Shown piece by piece: positions 52,266 through 60,241 of a stretch of DNA of 64,000 nt. Source of the stretch: Akkermansiaceae bacterium UBA956 (lineage in GTDB: Bacteria > Verrucomicrobiota > Verrucomicrobiia > Verrucomicrobiales > Akkermansiaceae); the NCBI GenBank assembly GCA_002293145.1, contig DBCO01000010.1, positions 276,245-340,244 on the forward strand, written 5' to 3'. A program made the position numbers and the translations under genes. Position 1 is the first letter of the stretch; each line of letters begins with the position of its first letter. Under the pieces are notes generated by a model. It searched no databases. It had not been told where the DNA came from and worked only from the letters and a program-made list of their open reading frames with translations.

Positions 52266-52961
52266 ATGGATAGCCTCGAAGTCAGACTAGGGTATAAATT
52301 TCGCAATCCACTTTTGCTGGCGGAAGCGCTCACGCATCCCAGCCTCGCGTATGAATCACAAAAGGCCCACTTCGATAACCAACGCCTCGAATTCCTTGGC
52401 GATGCGGTATTGCAACTTGCTTTGACGGAGCACTTATTTCGCATGTTTCCCGATTTTCCGGAAGGTCCCATGACCAAGCTGCGTGCGCAGTTGGTATCGC
52501 GCCAGGCCTTGGCTCAGTTCGCGAGTTCGCTCGAACTCGGAAAGTATCTTTTGTTAGGAAAAGGTGAAGAGGCTAGCGGCGGACGCAAACGGTCTTCTAC
52601 CCTCGCGGATGCCTTTGAGGCGCTCGTCGGCGCGATCTATCTCGACTCTGGCTACACCTCGGCCCGCGATTTGGTGCTGCATTTGTTCGAACAAGAAATC
52701 GATACAATTTCGGAAAATCCCGAGGATGGTAATCCCAAAGGCGCGTTGCAAGAAATTCTGCAAGCCATCGCTACGGAGGCGCCGAAATATCGTATCACTA
52801 GCGAGAGCGGGCCGGACCATCGAAAAGTATTTCATGCCCAAGTGTTGTGGCAAGATCTGATCTTGGCGCAAGGTCGCGGCAAGAGCAAAAAAGAAGCGGA
52901 AGTGCGAGCAGCCATCGAGGCATTGCGCAAAAAAGTATGGCTCACCGCAGAGGCTTCGTAA
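52266..52961 (+). CDS. rnc: ribonuclease III
   Basis: A 231-residue endonuclease that cuts double-stranded RNA, matures rRNA and regulates mRNAs. The signature RLEFLGDAVLQLALTEHLF (near residue 40) carries the catalytic acids, with the second acidic motif in ADAFEALVGAIYLDSGY (near 115). A double-stranded RNA-binding domain follows (about 155-225, ending GKSKKEAEVRAAIEAL). The start is set by the unusual repeated ribosome-binding site upstream. Confidence 0.95.
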   Translation: MDSLEVRLGYKFRNPLLLAEALTHPSLAYESQKAHFDNQRLEFLGDAVLQLALTEHLFRMFPDFPEGPMTKLRAQLVSRQALAQFASSLELGKYLLLGKGEEASGGRKRSSTLADAFEALVGAIYLDSGYTSARDLVLHLFEQEIDTISENPEDGNPKGALQEILQAIATEAPKYRITSESGPDHRKVFHAQVLWQDLILAQGRGKSKKEAEVRAAIEALRKKVWLTAEAS

Positions 52962-52974
52962 GGTCGAGGCTTGC

Positions 52975-53247
52975 TCAGAGATTTTGAAACGGATTGTTGC
53001 TCTCGGGCGCTTCTTCCCAAGGCAGGGCATCAAGCAAGGCGCGGTAGGATTTTTCCTCAAAGGGACGGCTCTTGGCGAGCATGTCATCGAGTTCTTCTCC
53101 AAGGCAGTCGGCCATTTCCTCGCGCGCTTGCTGTTCGTTTAGCCCTAGCGCTAGCAAGCGCTCCAAGGTCATACGGACGTAAGGCGTTTGTGGCGATTGC
53201 AGTTGTTCGTCGATTGCCTGTATCAGGCCGTTGAGAATTTCGGACAT
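52975..53247 (-). CDS. small conserved-looking protein of unknown function
   Basis: A 90-residue cytoplasmic protein, mostly helical, with acidic C-terminal text YRALLDALPWEEAP. I do not recognise a named family. It sits 11 bases after the RluA-like gene on the same strand, so it may be translated from the same transcript. No motif suggests a catalytic role. ATG at 53247 is the natural start. Confidence 0.6.
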   Translation of the reverse strand: MSEILNGLIQAIDEQLQSPQTPYVRMTLERLLALGLNEQQAREEMADCLGEELDDMLAKSRPFEEKSYRALLDALPWEEAPESNNPFQNL

Positions 53248-53258
53248 GGAATAAAGTG

Positions 53259-54191
53259 TTAGAGATACGATTCGATCGGCTGCTCCAAACTTTGCAGCCA
53301 GGGCGTGTATTCGCAGGGGATCGGAGCAGTGAAATGCAGCCTTTCGCCACTGCGCGGATGATCAATGGACAATTTCCATGCGTGGAGCATCAGTCGCCCG
53401 GTGTGCGCGCTTTGGCGCTGCGGTTGGGCATAGATTGGGTCGCCGATGAGTGGAGTGCCTTTGTGTTTCATGTGCACGCGGATTTGATGGGTGCGACCGG
53501 TGTGAAGGTGGCACAGGACGAGAGCGGTGCGGTTTGAGGCATCACCGAAAAGCACCTTGTAGTCGGTAATCGAGGCGCGGCCTGCGGGCGGTGAAACTAC
53601 GGCCATCTTTTGTCGATTGCGCGGATCGCGAGCAATGTGGGTGAAAATGGTTTCGCTCGCGGGCACAGGTGTTTGCTGGGTGACGCAGAGGTAGATTTTG
53701 TCGTTGGAGCGATTCGAAAATTGCTCTGCGAGGTGCTGGTGGGCGTGGTCATTTTTGGCCACAATCAGACAGCCGGAAGTGTCTTTATCGAGTCGATGCA
53801 CGATGCCGGGTCGCTCGACTCCACCGATTCCCGAAAGCTGGCCTTTGCAGTGGTGGAGCAAGGCATTGACTAGAGTGCCATCGTGATTACCCACGGCTGG
53901 GTGCACGACCATGCCCGGTTCTTTATCGACGACAATCATGTCATCATCCTCGAAAAGAATCTGCAAGGGAATCTCTTGGGCGATCGCCTCCGAGGGTACA
54001 GCTTCGGGGATCAACACCGTGATACGATCGCCGAGTTTGATCGAATCTCGCGGCTTGACGGCCTTGTCGTTGCACAAAATGAATTGTTCGCGGATCAATT
54101 CCTGGATCCGCGAGCGCGAAAGATCGCTGAGACGACTGGCCAGCCAGGCATCGATGCGTTCCGTGCTTGGCTGATCGACCGTGAGAATCAT
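53259..54191 (-). CDS. RluA-family pseudouridine synthase
   Basis: A 310-residue enzyme that converts uridine to pseudouridine in rRNA or tRNA. An S4 RNA-binding domain (about residues 12-70, with SRSRIQELIREQFI) comes first. The catalytic aspartate lies in GIVHRLDKDTSGCLIVAKN (near residue 135). The HQIRVHMKHKGTPLIGDPIY motif (near 240) completes the family. ATG at 54191 gives a usual N-terminus. The position it modifies (RluD-like or other) cannot be told. It lies five bases after the cysK stop on the same strand. Confidence 0.9.
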   Translation of the reverse strand: MILTVDQPSTERIDAWLASRLSDLSRSRIQELIREQFILCNDKAVKPRDSIKLGDRITVLIPEAVPSEAIAQEIPLQILFEDDDMIVVDKEPGMVVHPAVGNHDGTLVNALLHHCKGQLSGIGGVERPGIVHRLDKDTSGCLIVAKNDHAHQHLAEQFSNRSNDKIYLCVTQQTPVPASETIFTHIARDPRNRQKMAVVSPPAGRASITDYKVLFGDASNRTALVLCHLHTGRTHQIRVHMKHKGTPLIGDPIYAQPQRQSAHTGRLMLHAWKLSIDHPRSGERLHFTAPIPCEYTPWLQSLEQPIESYL

Positions 54192-54196
54192 GAGGC

Positions 54197-55156
54197 TCAA
54201 ATTTCTTGCACGGGGAGAGCTGCGCACTCCTCACGAAGTTTCTCGGCAAGCATGGTGCTGAGGTAACGCTCGGAACTGGAGCAGCCCACGGTGACGATGC
54301 GCTTGCCTGCGTATTCGGGGCGCTTGGCGAGCTGCATGGCGGCCCACACGTTGGCGCCAGTGGAGATGCCAGCAGGAATGCCTTCATCTTGCGCCAAGGC
54401 ACGAGCGGTTTCGAAGGCGTCTTCGTTGCTGACCTGAATCACCTCATCGATGATGTCGACATTGAGGTTTTTCGGGATGAATCCAGCGCCGATGCCTTGG
54501 ATCATGTGCGGGCCAGGTGCGCCACCGGAAATCACGGGGCTGGCGGTGGGCTCTACGGCAAATGTTTTCATCGAGCAACGAGATTTGAGAACCTCGGAAA
54601 CACCCGTGATGGTGCCGCCGGTGCCGACTCCTGCCACGAAGGCATCGATTTGACCATCGGTAGCAGCCCAGATTTCCTCGGCTGTGGTATCGCGGTGCGC
54701 TTGTGGGTTGGCGGGGTTATCGAACTGTCCGGGACCAAAGGCGCCGGGTGTTTCTTCGAGCATTTTTTTCGCCATGGCGATGGCTCCGCCCATGCCGCGT
54801 GCACGAGGAGTGAGAACGATTTCGGCACCCAGCAGACGCAGAAGAACGCGGCGCTCGACGGACATGCTTTCGGGCATGGTCAAAATGCAGCGATAGCCCT
54901 TGGCACGAGCGACAAATGCGAGTGCGATGCCGGTATTGCCCGATGTTGGTTCGATGATCAAACCGCCAGGCTTGAGAGAACCATCACGTTCGGCGGCCTC
55001 GATCATGGCACGACCAATCCGGTCCTTTACGCTGAAGAGCGGGTTGAAAAACTCGGCCTTGAGGAGGATCTCGGCGTTGAGACCCTTGGTGACGTGATTG
55101 AGGCGAATGAGTGGGGTGTTGCCCACGGTATCGACCATGCTGTTTGCAATTTTCAT
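54197..55156 (-). CDS. cysK: cysteine synthase A
   Basis: A 319-residue PLP enzyme that makes cysteine from O-acetylserine and sulfide. The PLP lysine is in [15 protein letters not shown] (near residue 43), the substrate loop in [13 protein letters not shown] and the phosphate loop in [13 protein letters not shown] at 55156 gives the normal start ([19 protein letters not shown]). The frame open from 55300 is longer but reads unlike the family. The gene is the first of a minus-strand run with the RluA-like gene and the small protein. Confidence 0.92.
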   Translation of the reverse strand: MKIANSMVDTVGNTPLIRLNHVTKGLNAEILLKAEFFNPLFSVKDRIGRAMIEAAERDGSLKPGGLIIEPTSGNTGIALAFVARAKGYRCILTMPESMSVERRVLLRLLGAEIVLTPRARGMGGAIAMAKKMLEETPGAFGPGQFDNPANPQAHRDTTAEEIWAATDGQIDAFVAGVGTGGTITGVSEVLKSRCSMKTFAVEPTASPVISGGAPGPHMIQGIGAGFIPKNLNVDIIDEVIQVSNEDAFETARALAQDEGIPAGISTGANVWAAMQLAKRPEYAGKRIVTVGCSSSERYLSTMLAEKLREECAALPVQEI

Positions 55157-55572
55157 AAACGTGTGAAGTGAAGATTTGTTGGTGGAAAAGCTGCGCTTGC
55201 CTGCGGACGCTAGCACAGTAGAGCGTTCGTGCCCACACTTTTTCGCGTCACTTTTTTGGGCGTCACGGGTGTGGGCATTTCGTCGGATGATCGTTATCAA
55301 TGCAGCACTTGCAGTCTATCCCGCAATGACTCCAGCCACAAAAAAACCGATAAATCACAAAAACAGCCTATTAACCACTGATACACTGCCACCACTGAGT
55401 TCACTGATATCATTTGCTCTAGTTCAGTTTTCATCAGTGGCTTCAGTGTATCAGTGGTTGAAAAAGCCGTAATCCCCGAATCTTTTGTGATGTCAGATTG
55501 GGGATGTAGAGCTTTCAGAGATGACCTTCTGCGCATTTTGCGTTTTTTTGCGGCCAAGGTAAACTTGCTAGC
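55157..55572. other. gene-free stretch with inverted repeats
   Basis: There is no gene. It holds an inverted repeat at 55231-55276 (8-bp arms GCCCACAC/GTGTGGGC) just ahead of cysK, and a longer imperfect inverted repeat at 55371-55460. The text AGCCACAAAAAAACCG near 55334 belongs to the same short repeat style as that near 28541. Confidence 0.5.
55371..55460. repeat. imperfect inverted repeat with AACCACTGATACACTG arms
   Basis: The arm 55371-55398 is the imperfect reverse complement of 55431-55460, with about 32 bases between them. The outer 16 bases match exactly. A related phrase CACCACTGATGAACTGATC occurs near 21643. Confidence 0.75.
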
Positions 55573-56325
55573 TCAGGGCAATGGAGCCATCGGCGGCTTG
55601 GGGGTTTCGTTGAGCAGGCGTGCGAGGAGGGGTTCCATGGTCTCGGCCCAGAGGCGGGCGCCTTCGGGGTTGGGGTGGAGCCAATCGGGCATCAGATGTT
55701 TTTTGATTTTGCCATCGGATTCGAGATAGACGGCATTCACGTCGCAGAAAAAGATGTGCTTGTCATCGGCGAGTTTCATGGCGATGGCGGAGGCGGCATC
55801 CAGCACGGCCCGATGCTCGGTAGGGCCTGGGCCGCCGTAGGCACCGGGGAAACAGCGCAGGAGGAGGATTTTGGCCTCGGGGCATTTTTCACGCATGACC
55901 TCGATGATGCGTTTGATGCCGCCGGCAATTTGCTCGCCCGTGTGATGCGTCGGGTAGTTTTTCGCATCGGCATTGTTGGTACCGATCATGAGCGTGATCA
56001 CCTTCGGGTTTTGACCTGCCAGTTCACCGTTCTGTAAATTCCAAATGATGTTTTCGGTGCGGGCACCACTGTAGCCGAGATTGATTGCCTTGCGTGGGGC
56101 AAAGTAATGCTTCCAGACCGGTTGGTAATCGGGCTTTTCAAAATTGTGCGTGATGGAATCACCGACCATCAAGAGATCAAATTTCTCTTTCGCGATCAAA
56201 GCGCATTTTTCTTGATGACGTTTTTCCATGCCGCGTTGTGGCACAGCAACTTCCGCAGGATTTTCCGCGGCGAGGAGGGAAAAGGGAAGCACAAGAGCAG
56301 CACCGAAAAACGAGAATATTCGCAT
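55573..56325 (-). CDS. exported GDSL/SGNH hydrolase
   Basis: A 250-residue protein with a signal peptide (residues 1-19, LLAAENP). Block I is LLMVGDSITHNF (serine nucleophile, near residue 53), block III is IGTNNADAKN, and block V is DWLHPNPEGARLW (Asp and His). This is the platelet-activating-factor acetylhydrolase-like group of SGNH esterases, found as secreted deacetylases of sugars or lipids. The nearest neighbour on the same strand is a secreted glycosidase, so carbohydrate deacetylation is an attractive guess but only that. Confidence 0.88.
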   Translation of the reverse strand: MRIFSFFGAALVLPFSLLAAENPAEVAVPQRGMEKRHQEKCALIAKEKFDLLMVGDSITHNFEKPDYQPVWKHYFAPRKAINLGYSGARTENIIWNLQNGELAGQNPKVITLMIGTNNADAKNYPTHHTGEQIAGGIKRIIEVMREKCPEAKILLLRCFPGAYGGPGPTEHRAVLDAASAIAMKLADDKHIFFCDVNAVYLESDGKIKKHLMPDWLHPNPEGARLWAETMEPLLARLLNETPKPPMAPLP

Positions 56326-56673
56326 GAGACACTCATGAAGAAATCACGCAGAAAGTCAAGAATGTTTGGTGTGGCGTGAAATCTGAATTAGGAACCACGA
56401 AAAACACAAATTCCACGAAAGGAAAGGCCGTGAAGAATAAAAACTGATCATCGAGCAATGCAAAAGTTTCGTGTGCTTCGTGTATTTCGTGGTTACTGCC
56501 GTCATTCAATCGTTTGTAATATTGATTTCGGCTGGCAGGCGAGACGCGGTCTACCTTCGTTATCTTTGTTCCCTTCTGTAGAAAATTGTTTCATCGGCAG
56601 AAGGAAAGGTAGGAAACGAAGTGGAAAATTTTTGTGTTGAGTCACACTGATCCCGCCTTCGCTTGGCTCACCC
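56326..56673. other. gene-free stretch with an inverted repeat
   Basis: There is no gene. It contains an inverted repeat at 56393-56494 (arms built of CACGAAA-type units) and one copy of GCAGGCGAGACGC near 56537, the same motif as the two near 21480-21520 in reverse orientation. No terminator is clear. Confidence 0.55.
56393..56494. repeat. inverted repeat with CACGAAA-type arms
   Basis: The arm 56393-56421 and the arm 56466-56494 are reverse complements with about six mismatches in 29 bases. The spacer is 44 bases. Confidence 0.75.
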
Positions 56674-58965
56674 CTACTCAGGATTGGCAGCAGGGGATTC
56701 GATGGTGAGGCCGGCGTCGATGTATTGGCCGCCAGTGCTTTGATGGCAGTGAATGGCTAACACATTGCGTCCTTTTTTGAGCACTGCGCGATCCATGGGA
56801 ATGCTGGCGTAGTGGCCGTTGAAGCCTCTGAGCGTAGCTACGGATTTGCCGTTGAGAAATATTTCGGCGTCTTCGTCGTGGTAGATGATGAGTTGCAATT
56901 CACCAGTGGGAATTTCGGTGAGAGAAAATTCACGGCGCAGCCAGATATCGCTGCTGGTCCACTCGGTGCGCACGACGCTGTTGGGCGTGCCCTTGGAGCC
57001 AAAGCCACCTGGGCCTTCCTGCCAGTCTTTGTCGGAAAAAGATTCGGACTCCCACGCAGCAGTGGGTTTTTCTAACGAAAATCGCCATGAATGCGCCTCG
57101 GCACGGGAGTCAGAGAGCAATGAGGTCACTCGCACAACATCGGGCGAACCTAACAATTTATCGGAAAGCGGCTTGAGCCAAGCGGGCTCGACTTTGTTGA
57201 CGCGATCATAGGTGCGGAGTCCATTGATCTCGATCTCGACATCAGTGGTCTGCGTATAGACACCAGCTGCGATACCGCGTTTGCGCATGCCGCAAAGAAT
57301 GTTGATGGATTGTGTGTAGCGATCTTTCCATTCATCGAGCGACTTGGGAAGCCCGCCGTAGCCCCAATTGGCGTTGTCTTTTTTCCACAAATGCCCATCC
57401 ACGGGCCAACCATGACCACCAAACTCACCAACGACTTTGATGTAGTCATCGAAGCGTTTGTCGTCTAACGGAAAATCGGGATGCGGGTAATTGTGATGAT
57501 CAGCCACATCGCCGATGGGCCAGAAATTTCCGCCGCTAGCGACGTTGATGGTGCGGGTAGAGTCATAGGCGACGGCCATTTTTCCGACTTCCATGGTGCG
57601 GTGTTGGCCCCAGGCCTCATTAAAGGGGACCCAGGAGGCGATGCAGGGAGCATCGTGCAAATGATCGACCATGCGTTTGTATTCGATGAGATATTGCTCG
57701 TGCGTGGTATCGGGCCAATTGGCGTCTTGGGGATTCGGTGCCATGCGGGTCCATTCCGGACTATAGTCGGGGCGTGGTCCGTAGCTATTGCTGACTTGAT
57801 CTTGCCACATCATCATGCCGAGTCGATCGCAGTGGTAGTAGTAGCGGCGGGGTTCGACCTTGATGTGCTTGCGGATCATGTTGAATCCGGCAGCTTTCAG
57901 ATACACGATGTCAGAGAGCATCGCGGCATCGGACGGAGGTGTGAGCAGACCATCAGGCCACCATCCTTGATCGAGTGGGCCCCAATGGAAGATCGATATG
58001 CCATTGAGTGTGTAGCGCCAGCTACCGCCGCTGTCCTTGGCTTTACCGAAGGCACGCATGGCGGTGTAGGATTTGACTGAGTCGAGCACCTTGCCTGCGG
58101 TATCGATCAGGGAAAGCTGCACGTCATAGAGATTAGGGGCATCGGGTGACCACAAAGCAGGCTCGGCGATGGCGAAATCGTGCGGTCCTACCTTGCTAAG
58201 ATCTGCACGAGCGCTCTCTTTACCCTTATGAGAAATGACGACCTGAATTTTCGCGCCCACGGGCAATTCAGAGCTGAGCTTGGGCGTGACGGTGATCGTG
58301 TTTTTGCTGAGATCGCAAGCGTAGTCGACATCGGTGAGATGAAGTGCGGCGACTTCTTCCATCCACGCGGTTTGCCAAATGCCGGTGACACGTGTGTACC
58401 AAATGCCACCATTTTGCAGTTTTTGTTTGCCGTGAAGTTGGTAGCCCTCGGTGGCGTCATCGATGCGCAAGACGAGTTCATTTTTTTCACTGGTCAGAAA
58501 CTCGGTGACGTCGAAGGAAAAAGGAGTGTGTCCGCCGATGTGTGTGCCGACTTTTTTGCCATTCACAAAAACGGTGGTTTGGTAGTCGACGGCTTCGAAG
58601 TGCAGCAAACTGCGCTTGTCGGCGCTGGCTTGAGGAAGTTCGCGTTTATACCAAAGAGCTTCGTAGGGTTCGATCAAGCGACCGACACCAGAGAGAGCCG
58701 ACTCGGGGCAAAATGGCACGAGAATGCTGCCGTTCCATGTTTCGGCAGTGGTGGCATCCTTGGGGGTGACGGCGTATTCCCAGAGGCCGTTGAGATTTCT
58801 CCATGATTCGCGTTGGAACTGCGGACGAGGATATTCCTGCCATGCATTGTCCGGTGTGACTTGCTTCGCCCAAGGCGTGAGCATGCGGTCATCGACGAGT
58901 TTCCACTCCGCGGAAAAAGCGGGTATGGCGGCGAGAAGTGATAAAATCAGCGAGGTTTTTTTCAT
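56674..58965 (-). CDS. exported glycoside hydrolase family 2 protein
   Basis: A 763-residue protein with a signal peptide (residues 1-19, ATG at 58965; a longer frame to 59046 has an unlike N-terminus). Domains: a sugar-binding domain (about 40-200), an Ig-like domain (about 205-295), and a TIM barrel (about 300-600) with the acid/base glutamate in WVPFNEAWGQH and the nucleophile in VVGEFGGHGW. An extra jelly-roll module at the C-terminus (about 625-760, IWLRREFSLTEIPTGELQL region) is typical of PVC proteins. The family includes beta-galactosidases, glucuronidases and mannosidases, and the specificity cannot be read here. Confidence 0.85.
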   Translation of the reverse strand: MKKTSLILSLLAAIPAFSAEWKLVDDRMLTPWAKQVTPDNAWQEYPRPQFQRESWRNLNGLWEYAVTPKDATTAETWNGSILVPFCPESALSGVGRLIEPYEALWYKRELPQASADKRSLLHFEAVDYQTTVFVNGKKVGTHIGGHTPFSFDVTEFLTSEKNELVLRIDDATEGYQLHGKQKLQNGGIWYTRVTGIWQTAWMEEVAALHLTDVDYACDLSKNTITVTPKLSSELPVGAKIQVVISHKGKESARADLSKVGPHDFAIAEPALWSPDAPNLYDVQLSLIDTAGKVLDSVKSYTAMRAFGKAKDSGGSWRYTLNGISIFHWGPLDQGWWPDGLLTPPSDAAMLSDIVYLKAAGFNMIRKHIKVEPRRYYYHCDRLGMMMWQDQVSNSYGPRPDYSPEWTRMAPNPQDANWPDTTHEQYLIEYKRMVDHLHDAPCIASWVPFNEAWGQHRTMEVGKMAVAYDSTRTINVASGGNFWPIGDVADHHNYPHPDFPLDDKRFDDYIKVVGEFGGHGWPVDGHLWKKDNANWGYGGLPKSLDEWKDRYTQSINILCGMRKRGIAAGVYTQTTDVEIEINGLRTYDRVNKVEPAWLKPLSDKLLGSPDVVRVTSLLSDSRAEAHSWRFSLEKPTAAWESESFSDKDWQEGPGGFGSKGTPNSVVRTEWTSSDIWLRREFSLTEIPTGELQLIIYHDEDAEIFLNGKSVATLRGFNGHYASIPMDRAVLKKGRNVLAIHCHQSTGGQYIDAGLTIESPAANPE

Positions 58966-59101
58966 GTTCCGATTCTGGGGAGTTGTGCCACAGGAATGAG
59001 AAACATAGCACACTACAGGGCAGGGGTGCATGTGCGCAGTTGCCAATTTTCGGTATCATTCAGCCATGAGGCAAATTACGGCCAGGACCAAGGCATGTCG
59101 G

Positions 59102-59331
59102 GTAGAACTGATCATTGGAAAAAGAAATGACTCGCGCAGAGACGCAGAGTTTTTGCTTTTTAATCAAGAACAAAGAACCTAACAGCTCCCGCCATTTTCC
59201 GAATTCTAAAATTTTGAAAATTCTGAAATTCTGTTTCAATTTGCCTTCATCACGAGTGGTTTCCAAATGCTCTGGGTCTGGCTATCTTAAAGTTTTCTGC
59301 TAGCCAGCCGCCAGACAAATAGTTTCAGTTA
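59102..59331 (-). repeat. 230-bp dispersed repeat, copy B (inverted)
   Basis: This is the reverse complement of copy A with clear drift. It carries the CTCGCGCAGAGACGCAGAG end and the AATTCTGAAATTCTGTTTCAAT core, and ends with AGTTTCAGTTA, the complement of the TAACTGAAACT that opens copy C. Confidence 0.8.
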
Positions 59332-59426
59332 TACTCGGCGTTGGGCGCGACGTTTTGTTGGCCGACTTATAGTTCATCCTCTGTAACAGGGATAATTTTC
59401 ATGAGTGATTTCTGTAGCCAGATCTT

Positions 59427-59642
59427 TCAGGACTTGTTGCCGTGTATAGGAATTACAACGCGTTCCAATCTCCCGTCTTGCATGTAAATATGGTGACTTC
59501 CGTTGATTCTAGCCAAGATTCAACCCTTTTGCTCAGCAAGCTTGGCTTTTGTATCTCCCTGTGTCACGCATCCTGGTAATGCAGGCACCTCTGCCCAGAA
59601 TCCGCCTTCTTCTGCCGTGTGAATGATTGCCTTAATTTTCAT
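59427..59642 (-). pseudogene. HicB-HicA fusion relic
   Basis: From the ATG at 59642 the frame reads [20 protein letters not shown] then [11 protein letters not shown], the start of a HicB antitoxin. It then passes directly into KAKLAEQKG, a stop (TGA where HicA has Trp), and ILARINGSHHIYMQDGRLER with VVIPIHGNKS, the core of a HicA toxin. A deletion has joined the first third of hicB to the body of hicA. The stop at 59520 and the end near 59427 leave no functional product. A second frame after NKS suggests a further one-base loss. Confidence 0.72.
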
Positions 59643-59768
59643 AGGGGTATATTAGCAGCTTTTGGTGTATGCGGAAAGTGATTATTTTCAGCACATCGAA
59701 GTCCGCGCATTGTTCTTCAATCCGTTACTTCGTTAGATTGCGGATGAAGCAGTTGCATTGCTCCGCAT

Positions 59769-59814
59769 GCAGCAGGTCTGCACTGCGGAAAGCGGCAGCA
59801 GGGCTGCCGCAGTC
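59769..59814. repeat. REP-like arm with a strong hairpin
   Basis: 46 bases related to the arms of the inverted repeat at 12614-12756. Inside, GCGGCAGC (59792-59799) and GCTGCCGC (59803-59810) form a perfect 8-bp stem with a 3-base loop. On the minus strand it is followed by TTTCC and lies just after the osmC stop, so it may also slow transcription. Confidence 0.7.
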
Positions 59815-59833
59815 CATAGACTTCGTCTAACAA

Positions 59834-60241
59834 TTACTGCCAGGACCAAGTCACTTCGACCTTGATGTCGGGATGGATGCTGTGATGCACCGGGCAGCCA
59901 TGGACGGCGGCTTTGAGAAGTGCGGCATGGGGATGGTCCTCAGCGATCGGCATGGCGATGGAGACGGGCAAACTGACAATGCGACGCGGGGTGTCGATAC
60001 TCATTTCCTTGTGGACGACAATTTTCATGCCTGCGAGATCGAGCTCTTTGCGCTGGGCGACGATGCCCATGATGGTGGCCATGCAGGCACCAAGGGCGGT
60101 GGCGATGAGATCGGTGGGGGAAAATGCTTCGCCGCGGCCGTTGTTATCGACCGGTGCATCGGTGACGAGAGTATTTCCCGAGGGAACGTGCTGGGCGGAG
60201 CAGTGGAGTTGGCCTTCGTAATCAATGCGGATTTCTACCAT
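59834..60241 (-). CDS. OsmC family protein
   Basis: A 135-residue protein with the OsmC fold, a thiol-dependent peroxidase of organic hydroperoxides. The first conserved cysteine is in ATALGACMATIMGIVAQRK (near residue 53) and the second in AAVHGCPVHHSIHP (near 116). The usual NGRGEAFSPTDLIA start is present. ATG at 60241 is the natural start. A longer frame to 60589 lies wholly inside the kinase gene. It overlaps the end of the kinase gene by 20 bases. Confidence 0.88.
   Translation of the reverse strand: MVEIRIDYEGQLHCSAQHVPSGNTLVTDAPVDNNGRGEAFSPTDLIATALGACMATIMGIVAQRKELDLAGMKIVVHKEMSIDTPRRIVSLPVSIAMPIAEDHPHAALLKAAVHGCPVHHSIHPDIKVEVTWSWQ

Larger units (their letters stand above)
58966..59833. 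other. gene-free stretch with a repeat copy, a toxin-antitoxin relic and a hairpin
   Basis: It holds the inverted copy B of the 230-bp repeat (59102-59331), a decayed HicB/HicA relic on the minus strand (59427-59642) and an inverted-repeat arm at 59769-59814 with a strong internal hairpin. No intact gene is seen. Confidence 0.6.
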
